A stretch of 64,000 bases of DNA from Sulfitobacter sp. SK011 (GTDB lineage: Bacteria > Pseudomonadota > Alphaproteobacteria > Rhodobacterales > Rhodobacteraceae), in NCBI RefSeq assembly GCF_003352065.1, contig NZ_CP025803.1, positions 1,550,001 through 1,614,000 on the forward strand, written 5' to 3'. The translations under genes were made by a program, and so were the position numbers. Each line of letters opens with the position of its first letter. Position 1 is the first letter of the stretch. A model generated the notes under the pieces. It was not told where the DNA came from, made no database searches, and worked only from the letters and a program-made list of their open reading frames with translations. This document shows positions 1 through 8,588 of the stretch, piece by piece.

Positions 1-767
1 TCAAAGAACGCAAAACCAAAGTTGCGGTCCATCAGCAGCATGGTGATCGCACCCGCCAGAACCGGCAGGCTGAGCAGGATCAGCCAGCTGGTAACAAAGA
101 TCGACCATGAAAACAGCGGCACCTTGAACAAGGTCATGCCGGGGGCACGCATATTCAGGAACGTGGTGATCATGTTGATCGCACCAAGTATCGACGAAGC
201 ACCTGAAACGTGGACCGCAAAGATCGCGAAATCCATCGACATGCCAGCCTCTTTGACCGACAGCGGTGGATACAAAACCCAACCAACGCCAGACCCCAAC
301 TGACCATTGCCGCCAGGTGAAAGCACCGAACAGATCGCCAATGTCGTCCCAAAAACGTAAAGCCAGAACGACAGGTTGTTCAACCGTGGGAACGCCATAT
401 CCGGCGCACCGATCTGCAGCGGCATGAAGTAGTTACCAAATCCGCCAAAAAGCGCAGGAATAACCACAAAGAACATCATCAGGATGCCGTGACCCGTGAT
501 CAACACGTTCCACAGGTGGCCGTTTGGCGTACAAAGCGTATTGCTGTCCGCGATGAAACGGGCACCTTCCATACACATGTACTGAACGCCCGGGTTCATC
601 AACTCAAGGCGCATGTAGATGGTGAATGCGACCGAGATAAAGCCGACAAAGGCTGAAACGACCAGGTACAGAATACCAATGTCTTTGTGGTTCGTGGACA
701 TAAACCAGCGGGTGAAAAACCCGCGTTCGTCGTGATGGTCATGGCCTTGAATGGCTGCGTCTGCCAT
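1..767 (-). CDS. ctaD: Cytochrome c oxidase subunit I (partial, N-terminal part)
   Basis: This is the catalytic heme-copper subunit of an aa3-type terminal oxidase in the inner membrane. About 255 residues are visible before the gene runs off the left edge. The start at 767 is preceded by AGGAGG (771-779, reverse strand). The translation has the family hallmarks: [12 protein letters not shown] just after the start, GHGILMMFF with the helix-II histidine that ligates low-spin heme a, [22 protein letters not shown], and at the edge LLMDRNFG, where most homologues have LLTDRN. The copper B histidines and the proton-channel residues of the C-terminal half lie outside the window. Identity is certain; only the length is unknown. 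Confidence 0.97.
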   Translation of the reverse strand, partial: MADAAIQGHDHHDERGFFTRWFMSTNHKDIGILYLVVSAFVGFISVAFTIYMRLELMNPGVQYMCMEGARFIADSNTLCTPNGHLWNVLITGHGILMMFFVVIPALFGGFGNYFMPLQIGAPDMAFPRLNNLSFWLYVFGTTLAICSVLSPGGNGQLGSGVGWVLYPPLSVKEAGMSMDFAIFAVHVSGASSILGAINMITTFLNMRAPGMTLFKVPLFSWSIFVTSWLILLSLPVLAGAITMLLMDRNFGFAFF

Positions 768-1189
768 GCGGTGCCTCCTGAATAAAGATGTGATGCACCA
801 CGCTCAATTGTGCAAACGCGTGCGGAGTCCCTCACGTTTTAGTGCGGTCATGCGCCGGGGGCAATGGGCGGGTTTGCCGCAGGGCGGGTTTATTTTGCGC
901 TGGACAGAGCAATTGGCGATTGAATTGCGCTGGGTCTCCGAAAGGGATGATGCGGGCAATGTCTGGTTTGAGCCCAGAGTTACCAATGCTGCAAGACGCC
1001 TCAAGGTCTGTTGTTGGCAAGATGTGGAAAATCACCTGCAGAAATATAGAGCTCTTCTTCGGGGGTCGAGTGTCGCGAAAGAATGTCATTGCGATGAGGG
1101 TGCCTTCCGTATGTTGCAATGATCTTCTTCACCTTTTGATGTTGCGCCCGCAATCGTGGACCACTTTCGCAAAGTTGATCTGGGAGCTT
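768..1189. other. Gene-free stretch upstream of ctaD
   Basis: No convincing reading frame is found on either strand. The open frames here lack ribosome sites and recognisable motifs. The stretch should hold the ctaD promoter and may hold decayed remains of the missing 3' end of the DUF924 gene next to it, but I could not align them. Confidence 0.4.
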
Positions 1190-1660
1190 TTAAATGACCA
1201 GTTCGACTGCATCATCCAGCTTATGCATCCGCGCCAAGTGATCTGGACCCTCGCAATGTGCAATCGCAATGTAAAAGAACATTATTTCCCACGGCTGGAG
1301 GCATCCAAAGTGCCCGTTTGCCATGCCTTCCAAAGCAAGTCGTGCGGCTTTGATGTCTTGCGCATATGCTGCGGGCGTGTTGCGCCACAACGAGCGCGAG
1401 AACTGATCCAAAGCAACTATTAGGGCGAGCCGCCCGCGAGCTGTGTCAGCCCAGTGAACGAGCAAGCCGGTTGCGGCGGCATGGGTGAGGTCGGCGAATC
1501 CGGAAATGATTGCATCATCCATCCCGCCTTGCATATGCCCCGACCAGAAAGCTGCATATGTCTCGGGCGCGTTTTGATGACCCGTGTCAGGAAACCAGAA
1601 ATCGAGCACGTCAGTTGGTAAGAAACCCATGTGGGACGCATCATTTGTCATACCAAGCAT
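1190..1660 (-). pseudogene. DUF924 family protein, C-terminally truncated
   Basis: The 156-residue product has the conserved N-terminal and central blocks of DUF924, a helical family of unknown function: VLDFWFPDTG, an FADL segment, LIVALDQFSRSLWRNTP, a DIKAARLAL helix and the IAHCEGPDHLARMHKL block. Family members usually run to about 180-200 residues and end with a block containing an FGRFPHRN-like motif. That block is absent: the frame stops just after the H-E block and none of the downstream frames restores it. The ATG (1658-1660) follows the TGA of the upstream small gene directly, which suggests translational coupling; an alternative ATG lies at 1630. It is probably a recent truncation, but a short functional variant cannot be excluded. 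Confidence 0.7.
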
Positions 1661-1873
1661 TCAGAATTGCCGAGGATACTGGGACATCATTGCCATGAGG
1701 CCGACATCGCTTTGAATGGCCTCAGGATTGTGGGCCAACACTTCGCGCAGAAAAGCGCGCTCAGCATAGGCAGTTTCATGTTCTGGCGTGGCCTCGGTCG
1801 CGGGGTTGGCGAGTGCCGCGCGGAACATCGACTTCAGAGTGGGGAGTTTGAAAGCTGGGAATGTAAGTGTCAT
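1661..1873 (-). CDS. Small hypothetical protein upstream of DUF924 gene
   Basis: This is a 70-residue, mostly helical, charged protein ending in MMSQYPRQF. I do not recognise the family. It has an AGAGGACC ribosome site just upstream of ATG 1873, and its TGA directly abuts the ATG of the DUF924 gene. This arrangement favours a real two-gene unit, transcribed divergently from the LysR gene at 1962. No signal peptide or membrane segment is seen. Confidence 0.55.
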   Translation of the reverse strand: MTLTFPAFKLPTLKSMFRAALANPATEATPEHETAYAERAFLREVLAHNPEAIQSDVGLMAMMSQYPRQF

Positions 1874-1961
1874 TGGTCGGTCCTCTCATTGGCGTTGAAT
1901 TGAGCCTAAGGACGCATGAATTTTGCTGGTATCCGCGTTGACGTTGTGCTGTTCTACAAAA

Positions 1962-2864
1962 ATGAAGAGCGTTTTTCAGAACCTTTCAGATGTGCGCGTT
2001 TTCCTTGCAGTAATGCGAGCCGGTTCCACCTTGGCGGCATCCAAGACGCTCGGGATGGCACAGCCCACTGTGGCAAGACGCATTGAAGCACTGGAACACG
2101 TGCTTAAGCTGGTTCTGTTTGAACGGAACACGCAAGGTTTTACAGCTACGCAAGACGCGCTGATGCTGTTGCCGAGCGCCGAGGCAGTTGAGAAAACGGC
2201 CAAAGAATTGGATGCGACGGCGGCCCGATTGGCGTCTTCCCAATCCCGAACCATTCGGATTACTGCAGTGACGGACGCATTCAATCCTCACCTGTCCGCA
2301 ATCTTAAAAGGCTTTGTCGAGAGCTACGGGAGTATGAATTTCGAATTGATCCCAAGTGACGAGGCCATCGACATATCGGCAGGAAATGTCGACATCGCTA
2401 TTAGATGGACAAACAAGGAAATCGAGGATCCGTCGTTGATTTGCCGGAATCTGGCCACCATTACGCATTCGTTGTTTGCGTCGAAGTCCTACGCGGCCAA
2501 ATCTGATCTACCGCACTCAGAATCAGAAATGGATGGATATAAGTATCTGGTTTTTGGTGGAAATCTGGCCGTCCATCCGGTCAATAAGTGGCTGCTGAAG
2601 CGCATCAACCCGGATCAGATTGCGATGACTTGCCAAGACTTTAAGGCAATGAAAACCGCCATTCAAATGGGGGCCGGTATTGGAGTTCTCCCGACACGGT
2701 TCATGAACAGCGACGACACGCTCGTCCACTGTATTGAGTTGCCCGAAGACTTGGGATCGACCGTATGGCTGTTGGTGAATCCGTCCGCCTACCGCCGACC
2801 TGAGGTGAAGGCGTTCACAGCATATTTTGCGCCGCGATACAGTGCGCATTTGCGAAAAAACTAG
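1962..2864 (+). CDS. LysR family transcriptional regulator
   Basis: The 300-residue protein has the usual LysR layout. An N-terminal winged helix-turn-helix covers residues ~5-65 (FLAVMRAGSTLAASKTLGMAQPTVARRIEALE). The effector-binding domain is periplasmic-binding-protein-like, with the typical DIAIRW segment after the hinge and GAGIGVLPTRF near residue 240. The start at ATG 1962 is chosen because the conserved domain begins there; an upstream in-frame start at 1923 would add 13 residues with no family match. It is divergent from the small gene/DUF924 pair, the usual position of a LysR regulator relative to its target. The effector is unknown. Confidence 0.88.
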   Translation: MKSVFQNLSDVRVFLAVMRAGSTLAASKTLGMAQPTVARRIEALEHVLKLVLFERNTQGFTATQDALMLLPSAEAVEKTAKELDATAARLASSQSRTIRITAVTDAFNPHLSAILKGFVESYGSMNFELIPSDEAIDISAGNVDIAIRWTNKEIEDPSLICRNLATITHSLFASKSYAAKSDLPHSESEMDGYKYLVFGGNLAVHPVNKWLLKRINPDQIAMTCQDFKAMKTAIQMGAGIGVLPTRFMNSDDTLVHCIELPEDLGSTVWLLVNPSAYRRPEVKAFTAYFAPRYSAHLRKN

Positions 2865-2973
2865 GGGCAAATCCCCTAAAGCAGACCTACGTCCAAATAC
2901 CATCAGCGGCAGCAAGGTCCGCGCAGCTGACATTGCTTGTCAAAAGCGACTATTGAGCTTTCCAACGTTACAG

Positions 2974-3624
2974 CTATTGACCAAAGACCGTATCAAATGC
3001 CCCGCGCAACGCCACATCCACATCATCCATCGTCACAGGCAACCCCAGATCAACCAATGACGTGACCCCGTGTTCGGTAATGCCGCATGGGATAATGCCG
3101 CCAAAATGGCTGAGGTCTGGTTCAACATTGATGCTGATGCCGTGAAAGCTGATCCATTTGCGCAGGCGAATGCCGATGGCCGCGATCTTGTCCTCTGCGA
3201 CCGACCCATCGGCATTTCTCGGCTTTTCGGGCCGCTCGACCCAGACACCAACGCGACCCGAACGGATTTCACCGCGCACGTTGAATTGATCCAACGTGGC
3301 AATCACCCATTGCTCAAGCTGGCGAACAAAGCACCGCACGTCGCGTCCGCGCGCGGCAACATCAAGCATCACATAAACCACCCTCTGGCCCGGTCCGTGA
3401 TAGGTGTACTGGCCGCCGCGCTTGGTCTCAAAGACGGGAAATCGGTCCGGGTCGGTCAGGTCCACAGGTTGCGCAGAGGTGCCAGCGGTATAAAGGGCAG
3501 GGTGCTCCACCAGCCAGATGCATTCATCTGCTTCGCCCGCTGCAATGGTCGCTGCGCGCGCCTCCATCCACGCCTCGGCTTCGCGATAATCGGTCAAGCC
3601 GTCGGTGATGATCCATTCTACCAT
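2974..3624 (-). CDS. lipB: Octanoyltransferase (lipoyl(octanoyl) transferase)
   Basis: LipB moves the octanoyl group from octanoyl-ACP to lipoyl-domain lysines, the first step of endogenous lipoate assembly on the 2-oxoacid dehydrogenases and the glycine cleavage system. The 216 residues have the family signature [12 protein letters not shown] at 69-80, the lysine of the catalytic dyad (K146, in [14 protein letters not shown]) and the acyl-accepting cysteine C180 in GGIIPCGI. Length and motif order are those of the BPL_LplA_LipB family, and it should be functional. It is convergent with the LysR gene and followed upstream on the same strand by a small membrane-protein gene. Confidence 0.96.
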   Translation of the reverse strand: MVEWIITDGLTDYREAEAWMEARAATIAAGEADECIWLVEHPALYTAGTSAQPVDLTDPDRFPVFETKRGGQYTYHGPGQRVVYVMLDVAARGRDVRCFVRQLEQWVIATLDQFNVRGEIRSGRVGVWVERPEKPRNADGSVAEDKIAAIGIRLRKWISFHGISINVEPDLSHFGGIIPCGITEHGVTSLVDLGLPVTMDDVDVALRGAFDTVFGQ

Positions 3625-3663
3625 GAGAGCGTCTTAACCGTACATAGGACTGGACGAAACCCG

Positions 3664-4053
3664 CTAATCGCTGTGCAGTACGCTGACTGACGGCGCGGGC
3701 ATCAACATTGGTTTGTTCCGACAATACCCGGGAAGGACAAGGCCGTAACGCAGCCACCGACGTGCAATAAGCCGGCGCTTGGAAATGCAGACTTTGCCGC
3801 CCTTGTGGATCACGAGCAACCGATCATCGGTGCGCAGAACCCGAAACCGTTCCGGTGTTTGGATAAGGACCGCGCGGGTTGTAACGTCGAACCCTGGTAT
3901 GTCGTTCACGTCGAGCGCAATGGTCCATCTGTACTCAATATTATACACAATGCCACGTGTCATCACTGCCAAACCCAGAAACAGGGCGATCAAAGCCAAG
4001 CGGGAAGGCCAGCTTGACCGGGAATAGGCTGAGACAGGGATGTTGATTTGCAC
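3664..4053 (-). CDS. Hypothetical protein with one membrane segment
   Basis: This is a 129-residue protein with a single hydrophobic segment near residues 15-38 followed by a ~75-residue soluble part rich in beta-forming stretches (RAVLIQT, FRVLRTDD, LLVIHKGGKV). I do not recognise the family. GTG 4053 is taken as the start because GGGAGG lies about five bases upstream; a GTG at 4059 is also in frame but overlaps the ribosome site. It sits between lipB and the DsbA-like gene on the same strand, with gaps of 39 and 55 bp. Confidence 0.55.
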   Translation of the reverse strand: MQINIPVSAYSRSSWPSRLALIALFLGLAVMTRGIVYNIEYRWTIALDVNDIPGFDVTTRAVLIQTPERFRVLRTDDRLLVIHKGGKVCISKRRLIARRWLRYGLVLPGYCRNKPMLMPAPSVSVLHSD

Positions 4054-4108
4054 GGTCACCTCCCGGTTGGGGGCGACCTTTGCAAATCAATATGGCATTT
4101 CTTGGATG

Positions 4109-4783
4109 TCAGGCGGCGTCTTTCTCGGCCAACACTTTTTGCAGCATCTGGGCATAGGTTTGCGCGCCTTGCGCCCCGGTCAGCAAATAGCGCCCGTCAA
4201 ACACCATCGAGGGCACACCGGATATCCCCCGGGACGTCCAGAATTGCTGCCGCGCGCGGGTGTCTTCCGCCTGACTGCCCGAGGCCAGCACATCGCCAGC
4301 CTGCGCCGGGTCCAAGCCAACGGAAGCGGCAACCTTGACCAGCACATCCGTCTGCGACACATCTTTGCCATCGGTGAAATGCGCATCAAACAACGCCATC
4401 TTGAGCGGGTGTTGCAGCCCGTGTTCTTGCGCCCAATCCAACAGTTGATGTGCGGCAAAGGTGTTCACGATCCGGCTGTCTGGGGTGAAATTAAACTCAA
4501 AGCCCAGTTCGGCACCCAGGTCGGTCAGCATTTTACGGTTCTGCGCGGATTGTTCGCGTGTCTGGCCATATTTCTCAGCAATATGCGCGCTCAGGTTCTG
4601 ACCCTCGGGGGGCATTGCAGGGTTCAATTCAAACGGATGCCAGCGGATATAGGCACCGGCACCGACCATGCCCAAGGCCTGTTCAAGCTGTTTGTAGCCC
4701 ACAATGCACCAAGGGCACATGACATCCGATACAATGTCAATTTGAACAACCGGAGGCTCGGTTGGGGCCGGGGTATCGGACAT
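4109..4783 (-). CDS. DsbA/FrnE-like thioredoxin-fold oxidoreductase
   Basis: This 224-residue DsbA-superfamily protein has CPWC at residues 23-26, close to the N-terminus, and the long helical insertion of the FrnE/2-hydroxychromene-isomerase-like branch. The SGVPSMVFDGRYLLTGAQ block near the C-terminus holds the cis-proline. There is no signal peptide, so it should act in the cytoplasm as a dithiol-disulfide oxidoreductase; FrnE homologues are linked to redox stress. The start at 4783 (MSDTPAP) is chosen for its upstream AGGAG; the frame stays open another 20 codons upstream without support. Confidence 0.88.
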   Translation of the reverse strand: MSDTPAPTEPPVVQIDIVSDVMCPWCIVGYKQLEQALGMVGAGAYIRWHPFELNPAMPPEGQNLSAHIAEKYGQTREQSAQNRKMLTDLGAELGFEFNFTPDSRIVNTFAAHQLLDWAQEHGLQHPLKMALFDAHFTDGKDVSQTDVLVKVAASVGLDPAQAGDVLASGSQAEDTRARQQFWTSRGISGVPSMVFDGRYLLTGAQGAQTYAQMLQKVLAEKDAA

Positions 4784-4942
4784 GATGCAGGCTCCTGTTG
4801 GGTGGCAATATCTAAAAATCGGCACGATCGGGCGGTTTTTCAATCCCCAAGGCCTGTATTTAGGGCCAACAACGTTTTGGCCTGAAGCTATCTTGTGCTA
4901 GCATTTGGTCAATTAAGTGATTCATTTTTTTGGAGAGGGACT

Positions 4943-6295
4943 ATGCATTTTAAAGTATTAACTGGGGCAATTTTGACTGCATCGCTTGCGATGACGCCCG
5001 CAGATCGGGCCGAAGCTGACGCAGGCGACTTTATCGCAGGCGCGATCATTGGCGGGGTCGTGGGGCACAGCATCAAGAACCAGCGCCGCACAACGACACG
5101 CAGCCGCACGGTAACCCGGAAAAAATCCACGCGGTCCAGCATCCCATCGACCCAGGAAGGTCGGAATATTCAGGCTTCCCTGAACTATTTTGGATTCAAC
5201 GCAGGCGCTGTCGATGGTCAGTTGGGCCGTCAGACCCGCAACGCGGTGTCGCAATATCAGGCCTATTTGGGCTATCCGGTCACTGGCCAATTGTCTGCTT
5301 TTGAAAATAACCTGCTGATCTCAAGCTACAACCGCGCACAGGCGGGGGGGTATGCAGTACAACAGCAGGTCGCGTCGACACCGGATGGCACGCGCGGATT
5401 GCTGAAAACCTATCGCTCTGAAATGGCGGGTCATTCTCCTGCGGCTGCTGCACCGACAACAACCATTGTTGTCGCACCGCAAGCTGTTCCGCAGACAACG
5501 ACACCGACGTTTGCGGCCACGGCTGCGGCGGCCGCACCTTTGGCAGGCGCTGCCACGTCAGCCGCTGCATCAACGACAGGGCTGCCAAACTTCCTCGGGG
5601 CGGGCACGCAAGCCTCACTTGCATCGCACTGCAACACGGTTTCTTTGATCACCAACACCAACGGCGGGTTCACCACTTTGGCGAGCATGTCAGACCCGAA
5701 TGTGGCGCTGAACGAACAATTCTGCCTTGCGCGCACCTATGCGATTGCCAGATCCGAAGAATTGGTGGGCCAGATTCAAGGGTTCACCCCCGATCAGATC
5801 GCCACGCAATGCGCGGGCTTTGGTCCGGCGATGAAAGACAAGGTGGCGTCGCTGTCGCTGAAACCACGTGACGCAGTGGTGGCCGATGTGTCGTCCTTTG
5901 TGCTGTCCACCGGCATGTCGCCAGCACAGTTGCAAGGCACGGCCAAGATTTGTCTCGGCGTCGGATACCGCACCGATAACATGGACGTGGCCGTGGGGTC
6001 CGCATTGCTGCTTTATGCAATTGGCGAAGGGGTTTACGGCGAATTGATGGGGCACCATCTGTCGCAAGGGTTTGGTCCGGCCAAGCGCGTTGATATGGCC
6101 GCCAGCTGGTACGAGGCGGGCCTTGCCGCCGCTGATTCCGGGGCCGCCGCTGTGTTTGTCCCCGGACAGCCAGAGCGGACCGAACTGATCCGTCAGGCTT
6201 CATTGCGCAGCAGCGGTCTTCCTGCCGCTGGAACTTTGCCACAGGCGCAACCCGCCTCAAGCACAGGTTTGCCGACCTTTTCGATCAGCGAATAG
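4943..6295 (+). CDS. Exported protein with peptidoglycan-binding domain
   Basis: The 450-residue protein begins with a signal-peptide-like segment (residues 1-24). A glycine-zipper-like stretch follows (GDFIAGAIIGGVVGHSI), then a basic patch. A PG_binding_1 domain lies at about residues 67-125 (QASLNYFGFNAGAVDGQLG, TRNAVSQYQAYLG), then a low-complexity Ala/Thr linker at ~155-205 and a ~220-residue C-terminal region I do not recognise. It probably anchors to murein in the periplasm. ATG 4943 has GGAGAGG seven bases upstream. The gene is followed by a strong terminator and tRNA-Leu. Confidence 0.8.
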   Translation: MHFKVLTGAILTASLAMTPADRAEADAGDFIAGAIIGGVVGHSIKNQRRTTTRSRTVTRKKSTRSSIPSTQEGRNIQASLNYFGFNAGAVDGQLGRQTRNAVSQYQAYLGYPVTGQLSAFENNLLISSYNRAQAGGYAVQQQVASTPDGTRGLLKTYRSEMAGHSPAAAAPTTTIVVAPQAVPQTTTPTFAATAAAAAPLAGAATSAAASTTGLPNFLGAGTQASLASHCNTVSLITNTNGGFTTLASMSDPNVALNEQFCLARTYAIARSEELVGQIQGFTPDQIATQCAGFGPAMKDKVASLSLKPRDAVVADVSSFVLSTGMSPAQLQGTAKICLGVGYRTDNMDVAVGSALLLYAIGEGVYGELMGHHLSQGFGPAKRVDMAASWYEAGLAAADSGAAAVFVPGQPERTELIRQASLRSSGLPAAGTLPQAQPASSTGLPTFSISE

Positions 6296-6322
6296 GGCCG
6301 CATTCCAAGCCTTTCGCAAACG

Positions 6323-6354
6323 CCCCCGGTGCGCCATCGCACCGGGGGTTTTTT
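6323..6354 (+). terminator. Rho-independent terminator
   Basis: A perfect 11-bp GC-rich stem (6323-6333 with 6338-6348, loop CCAT) is followed by six T. It lies 28 bp after the peptidoglycan-binding gene and ends its transcript before the tRNA. Confidence 0.9.
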
Positions 6355-6419
6355 GTTGCCGATTGCCCCTTCACAACGCCCGCGACTTTGGCTAAACGGC
6401 TTCTCACCATCCATGGCGT

Positions 6420-6505
6420 GCGGTCGTGGCGGAATGGTAGACGCGCAGCGTTGAGGTCGCTGTGGGGTAACACCCGTGAGAGTTCGAGTCTCTCCGACCG
6501 CACCA
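6420..6505 (+). tRNA. tRNA-Leu (anticodon GAG)
   Basis: The acceptor stem GCGGTCG pairs with CGACCGC and an encoded ACCA end follows. The anticodon stem is CAGCG/CGCTG with loop TTGAGGT (6451-6457), giving anticodon GAG at 6453-6455, which reads CUC and CUU. A long variable arm (TGTGGGGTAACACCCGT) marks a class II tRNA, and the T-loop TTCGAGT is normal. It is the integration site of the element remnant on its 3' side. Confidence 0.96.
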
Positions 6506-7273
6506 TTTTAAAATCGCTACCCTTCAAGTAGTCTAACGCCTTGAAGGGTAAGGTAGTATTTGGAGTTCGAACACCTTGAATTCGATCATATTCCATTGGG
6601 CTGGCAAAAACGAGCCTAAGGACCACTCGCTTCAGTGTGCAACTCGCTTTCTCCCATATTTTATAAGGGCTTGATAGAAACTGCACGGCGAGTTCGAACA
6701 TTTCGTCGAATGAACGCTCTGGGAAGGTTATTCTATCAATTTCCGCCTCGGTTTTTGCCTTTTCGGACTGTAAATCGGTTACCTTGGCTTCATACGCGAT
6801 CGCGATGGAGTCGCTTTGGGTTTGAGCAGCACGGTTAAGAACGTTCGAACTCTCTTTTTCAAGTTGAGCGACGCGCTGCTTCAGTCTGTTGGCTTCCTGT
6901 TTGGCCCACGTCCCCCTCCGATCCCAAGCATCGCGAAACACCCTCTCAGCAACTTCGTACGTAGCAGCCGATGGCTCAATTGACTGCAAAAGCGCTTCAA
7001 AGTGACCTTCAAGCCGGTCACGAGGAATGGACTTCCCTTTCTCTAAACATGATCGATACTGGCAGAGGTAATACGGATAACGAACTCCGGTACCACTTCG
7101 AGACCAACAAGAGGTCAGTTTTCTTCCGCAACTCGAACATTTTACAAAGCCCCGTAAAGGGAATTCCAAGTCGATGTCTTTCCTTGCGGGAGCGACAGCG
7201 GAGGAGCTGAGACGGTCTTGGTTGATCAAATAGGTTTCGTAGGAGATGAGCGGTTCAAGCACGGCCTTGGTCA

Positions 7274-8146
7274 TTGGATGTCAATGATAATCCTCTGCTA
7301 ACTTTAAGCAATGATCGCCTCCCTGAGGCGGCCAGAGAGGAAGCAGATACATTCTTGGACGTTATAGATCCGACCGTGAGGAATGTTGAAGTTGTTCGAT
7401 CCGCTCGGACTAGTGTTGGATATTTGGCATTTACCCACAATCTGTATGAAATCAACATACTGGAGCATGAAAGGGACATCGACCAAGACGTCCGGGCTTT
7501 TGGCCGAATCACGGATATTGATGGTTTCTTGCTCTTTGTCGCTGAAGTCTTCATCAGCAAAATAGATGACAACTCAAAGTATTTTGAAATTTGCAGACTG
7601 CAGAGCGGGGGAGCTAGGGCATTCTACGCTATGTTGTTGCGATGGAAGTTAGAACACCTGCCTTTAAGCCAAATGGTTGATCGCTTTGTTGCATACTGGA
7701 ATGAAGTAGGGGGTACAATTTTCGTGGGAAGGTGGGGTGATTACACTCAAGATAATGATTTTTTTCCCAGATATGTTGTCTGGAGTGATAAGAGTGATGC
7801 TGAGAAAGCAAATCTGGCCATCGTAAGGATTAAGGACGAGCAAGATTTTATTGAAAGTGCCCTATCCAAGTATGTTGATTTAGCAGGCGACTTGGATGTA
7901 ATTGATGAAACTCTGTACCTAAATTTGAAGTATGGCACATCGGACGACTTAGAAATTGAGCTGATAAGGGCTGGCTTCAACGGAGTTCTAGCCAAGCACC
8001 TCTTGCAGAATTACTCTACGTTTGTCGAATTTTTTTCCGGCGAGCATGCTGAGTTTCTATTTCATGAAGGAATATTGGATGAAATGCGCAGCAACAGTGA
8101 AAACGAAATTTCCATATTCGAGGTGAAGTTGATGGCTGGGCTGTAA
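7274..8146 (+). pseudogene. Element cargo protein, probably N-terminally truncated
   Basis: The 290-residue open frame is acidic and AT-rich, with codon use unlike its neighbours, which points to foreign DNA. It has no ATG or ribosome site at its head; the first usable codon is TTG 7274, and the frame opens at the recombinase break. Features include a helical region, FVGRWGDYTQDNDFFPRYVVW near the middle and LKYGTSDDLEIELIRAGF towards the end. In my judgement it resembles the C-terminal end of a larger helicase-type protein from defence or mobile loci, but I cannot name a family. It is either a truncated gene or a short protein with an unusual start. Confidence 0.5.
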
Positions 8147-8239
8147 GTCCCTCACCGTTGTTGGTTTTGCAAGTCACCCTTTTCTGGCGTTGGCCAAGAT
8201 CGAAGATCGGCTTCCCAGCGTTTAAGTTCCGTGAAAAGG

Positions 8240-8271
8240 TGGTTCGAAGTTTCTCCCTTTAGGTGCACCAC
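8240..8271 (+). repeat. Degenerate tRNA-3'-end-like repeat, copy 1
   Basis: The 32-base unit starts TGGTTCGAAGTTTCTCC and ends GTGCACCAC. It matches copy 2 (8312-8343) at 25 of 32 positions. Both contain a T-loop-like TTCGA and a terminal GCACCA, as in the tRNA-Leu 3' end at 6482-6505. It is a candidate decayed attachment site on the far side of the tRNA-Leu element. Confidence 0.5.
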
Positions 8272-8311
8272 TTTCTATTGGCCTACCGCCTTCGGTCGCT
8301 TGAGGCCTGGT

Positions 8312-8343
8312 TGGTTCGAGGTTTCTCCTCTCATCCGCACCAC
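8312..8343 (+). repeat. Degenerate tRNA-3'-end-like repeat, copy 2
   Basis: This is the second copy, 72 bp after the first. It starts TGGTTCGAGGTTTCTCC and ends CATCCGCACCAC. The CATCCGCACCA end matches the acceptor 3' half of a typical leucine tRNA, but no matching 5' half is present, so it is not a functional tRNA. Confidence 0.5.
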
Positions 8344-8480
8344 AGGATGTCAGCGCCAAAGTGTCCTGCGTTTTCACAATCGTTTGAGCAATTCCCCGAC
8401 ACTTATCCGTTCAGATGGTGTCATATGACATAGATCGCCGCATTTTGTATTCACAATGCTCCGCGACAGCAAGACACTCA

Positions 8481-8510
8481 TTGCAGCAGATCGGCGCTTC
8501 AAGGTATGAT
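8481..8510 (+). promoter_or_regulatory. Candidate sigma70 promoter for tamA-tamB
   Basis: A TTGCAG (-35, 8481-8486) and TATGAT (-10, 8505-8510) are separated by 18 bp, about 80 bp upstream of the tamA start. This is a sequence match only. Confidence 0.35.
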
Positions 8511-8588
8511 CCCCGCAAAAGGCCGTCTGCTCGACAGATAAGGTCATGCCGCTATATCCGGTGTATGGTGTGAGTTGGGGGGCCTTGA

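Larger units (their letters stand above)
6285..7274 (-). pseudogene. Large serine recombinase, headless remnant
   Basis: The open frame encodes the C-terminal half of a large serine recombinase. It has a zinc ribbon (CSSCGRK ... YLCQYRSCLEKGKS) near residues 45-80, a charged coiled-coil around residues 125-180, and the terminal segment ending PFKALDYLKG. The whole catalytic resolvase domain and most of the recombinase domain (some 300 residues) are missing, so it cannot be active. The last ~73 codons are read antisense through tRNA-Leu and the terminator beyond it (the SERLELSRVLPHSDLNAARL-type tail). This is usual when the attachment site lies inside a tRNA. The remnant is broken off exactly where the cargo gene on the other strand opens. 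Confidence 0.8.
8147..8588. other. Gene-free stretch between element scar and tamA
   Basis: No gene is seen. The stretch contains two tRNA-3'-like repeats and the likely tamA promoter, both listed separately. Between the repeats a GGCCT...AGGCC dyad brackets a TTCG tetraloop-like sequence. Confidence 0.5.

Noticed and set aside
842-1423. 193-codon open frame on the plus strand
   Set aside because: It runs antisense across the DUF924 remnant, has no family motif or ribosome site and an unusual amino-acid composition.
4040-4885. 281-codon open frame on the plus strand opposite the DsbA-like gene
   Set aside because: The His/Arg/Gln-rich composition is typical of an antisense shadow of a GC-rich gene; the minus-strand gene has clear motifs.
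8240-8343. Possible additional tRNA genes
   Set aside because: Only 3'-end-like halves are present; T-stems do not pair and there are no acceptor 5' halves or anticodon arms.
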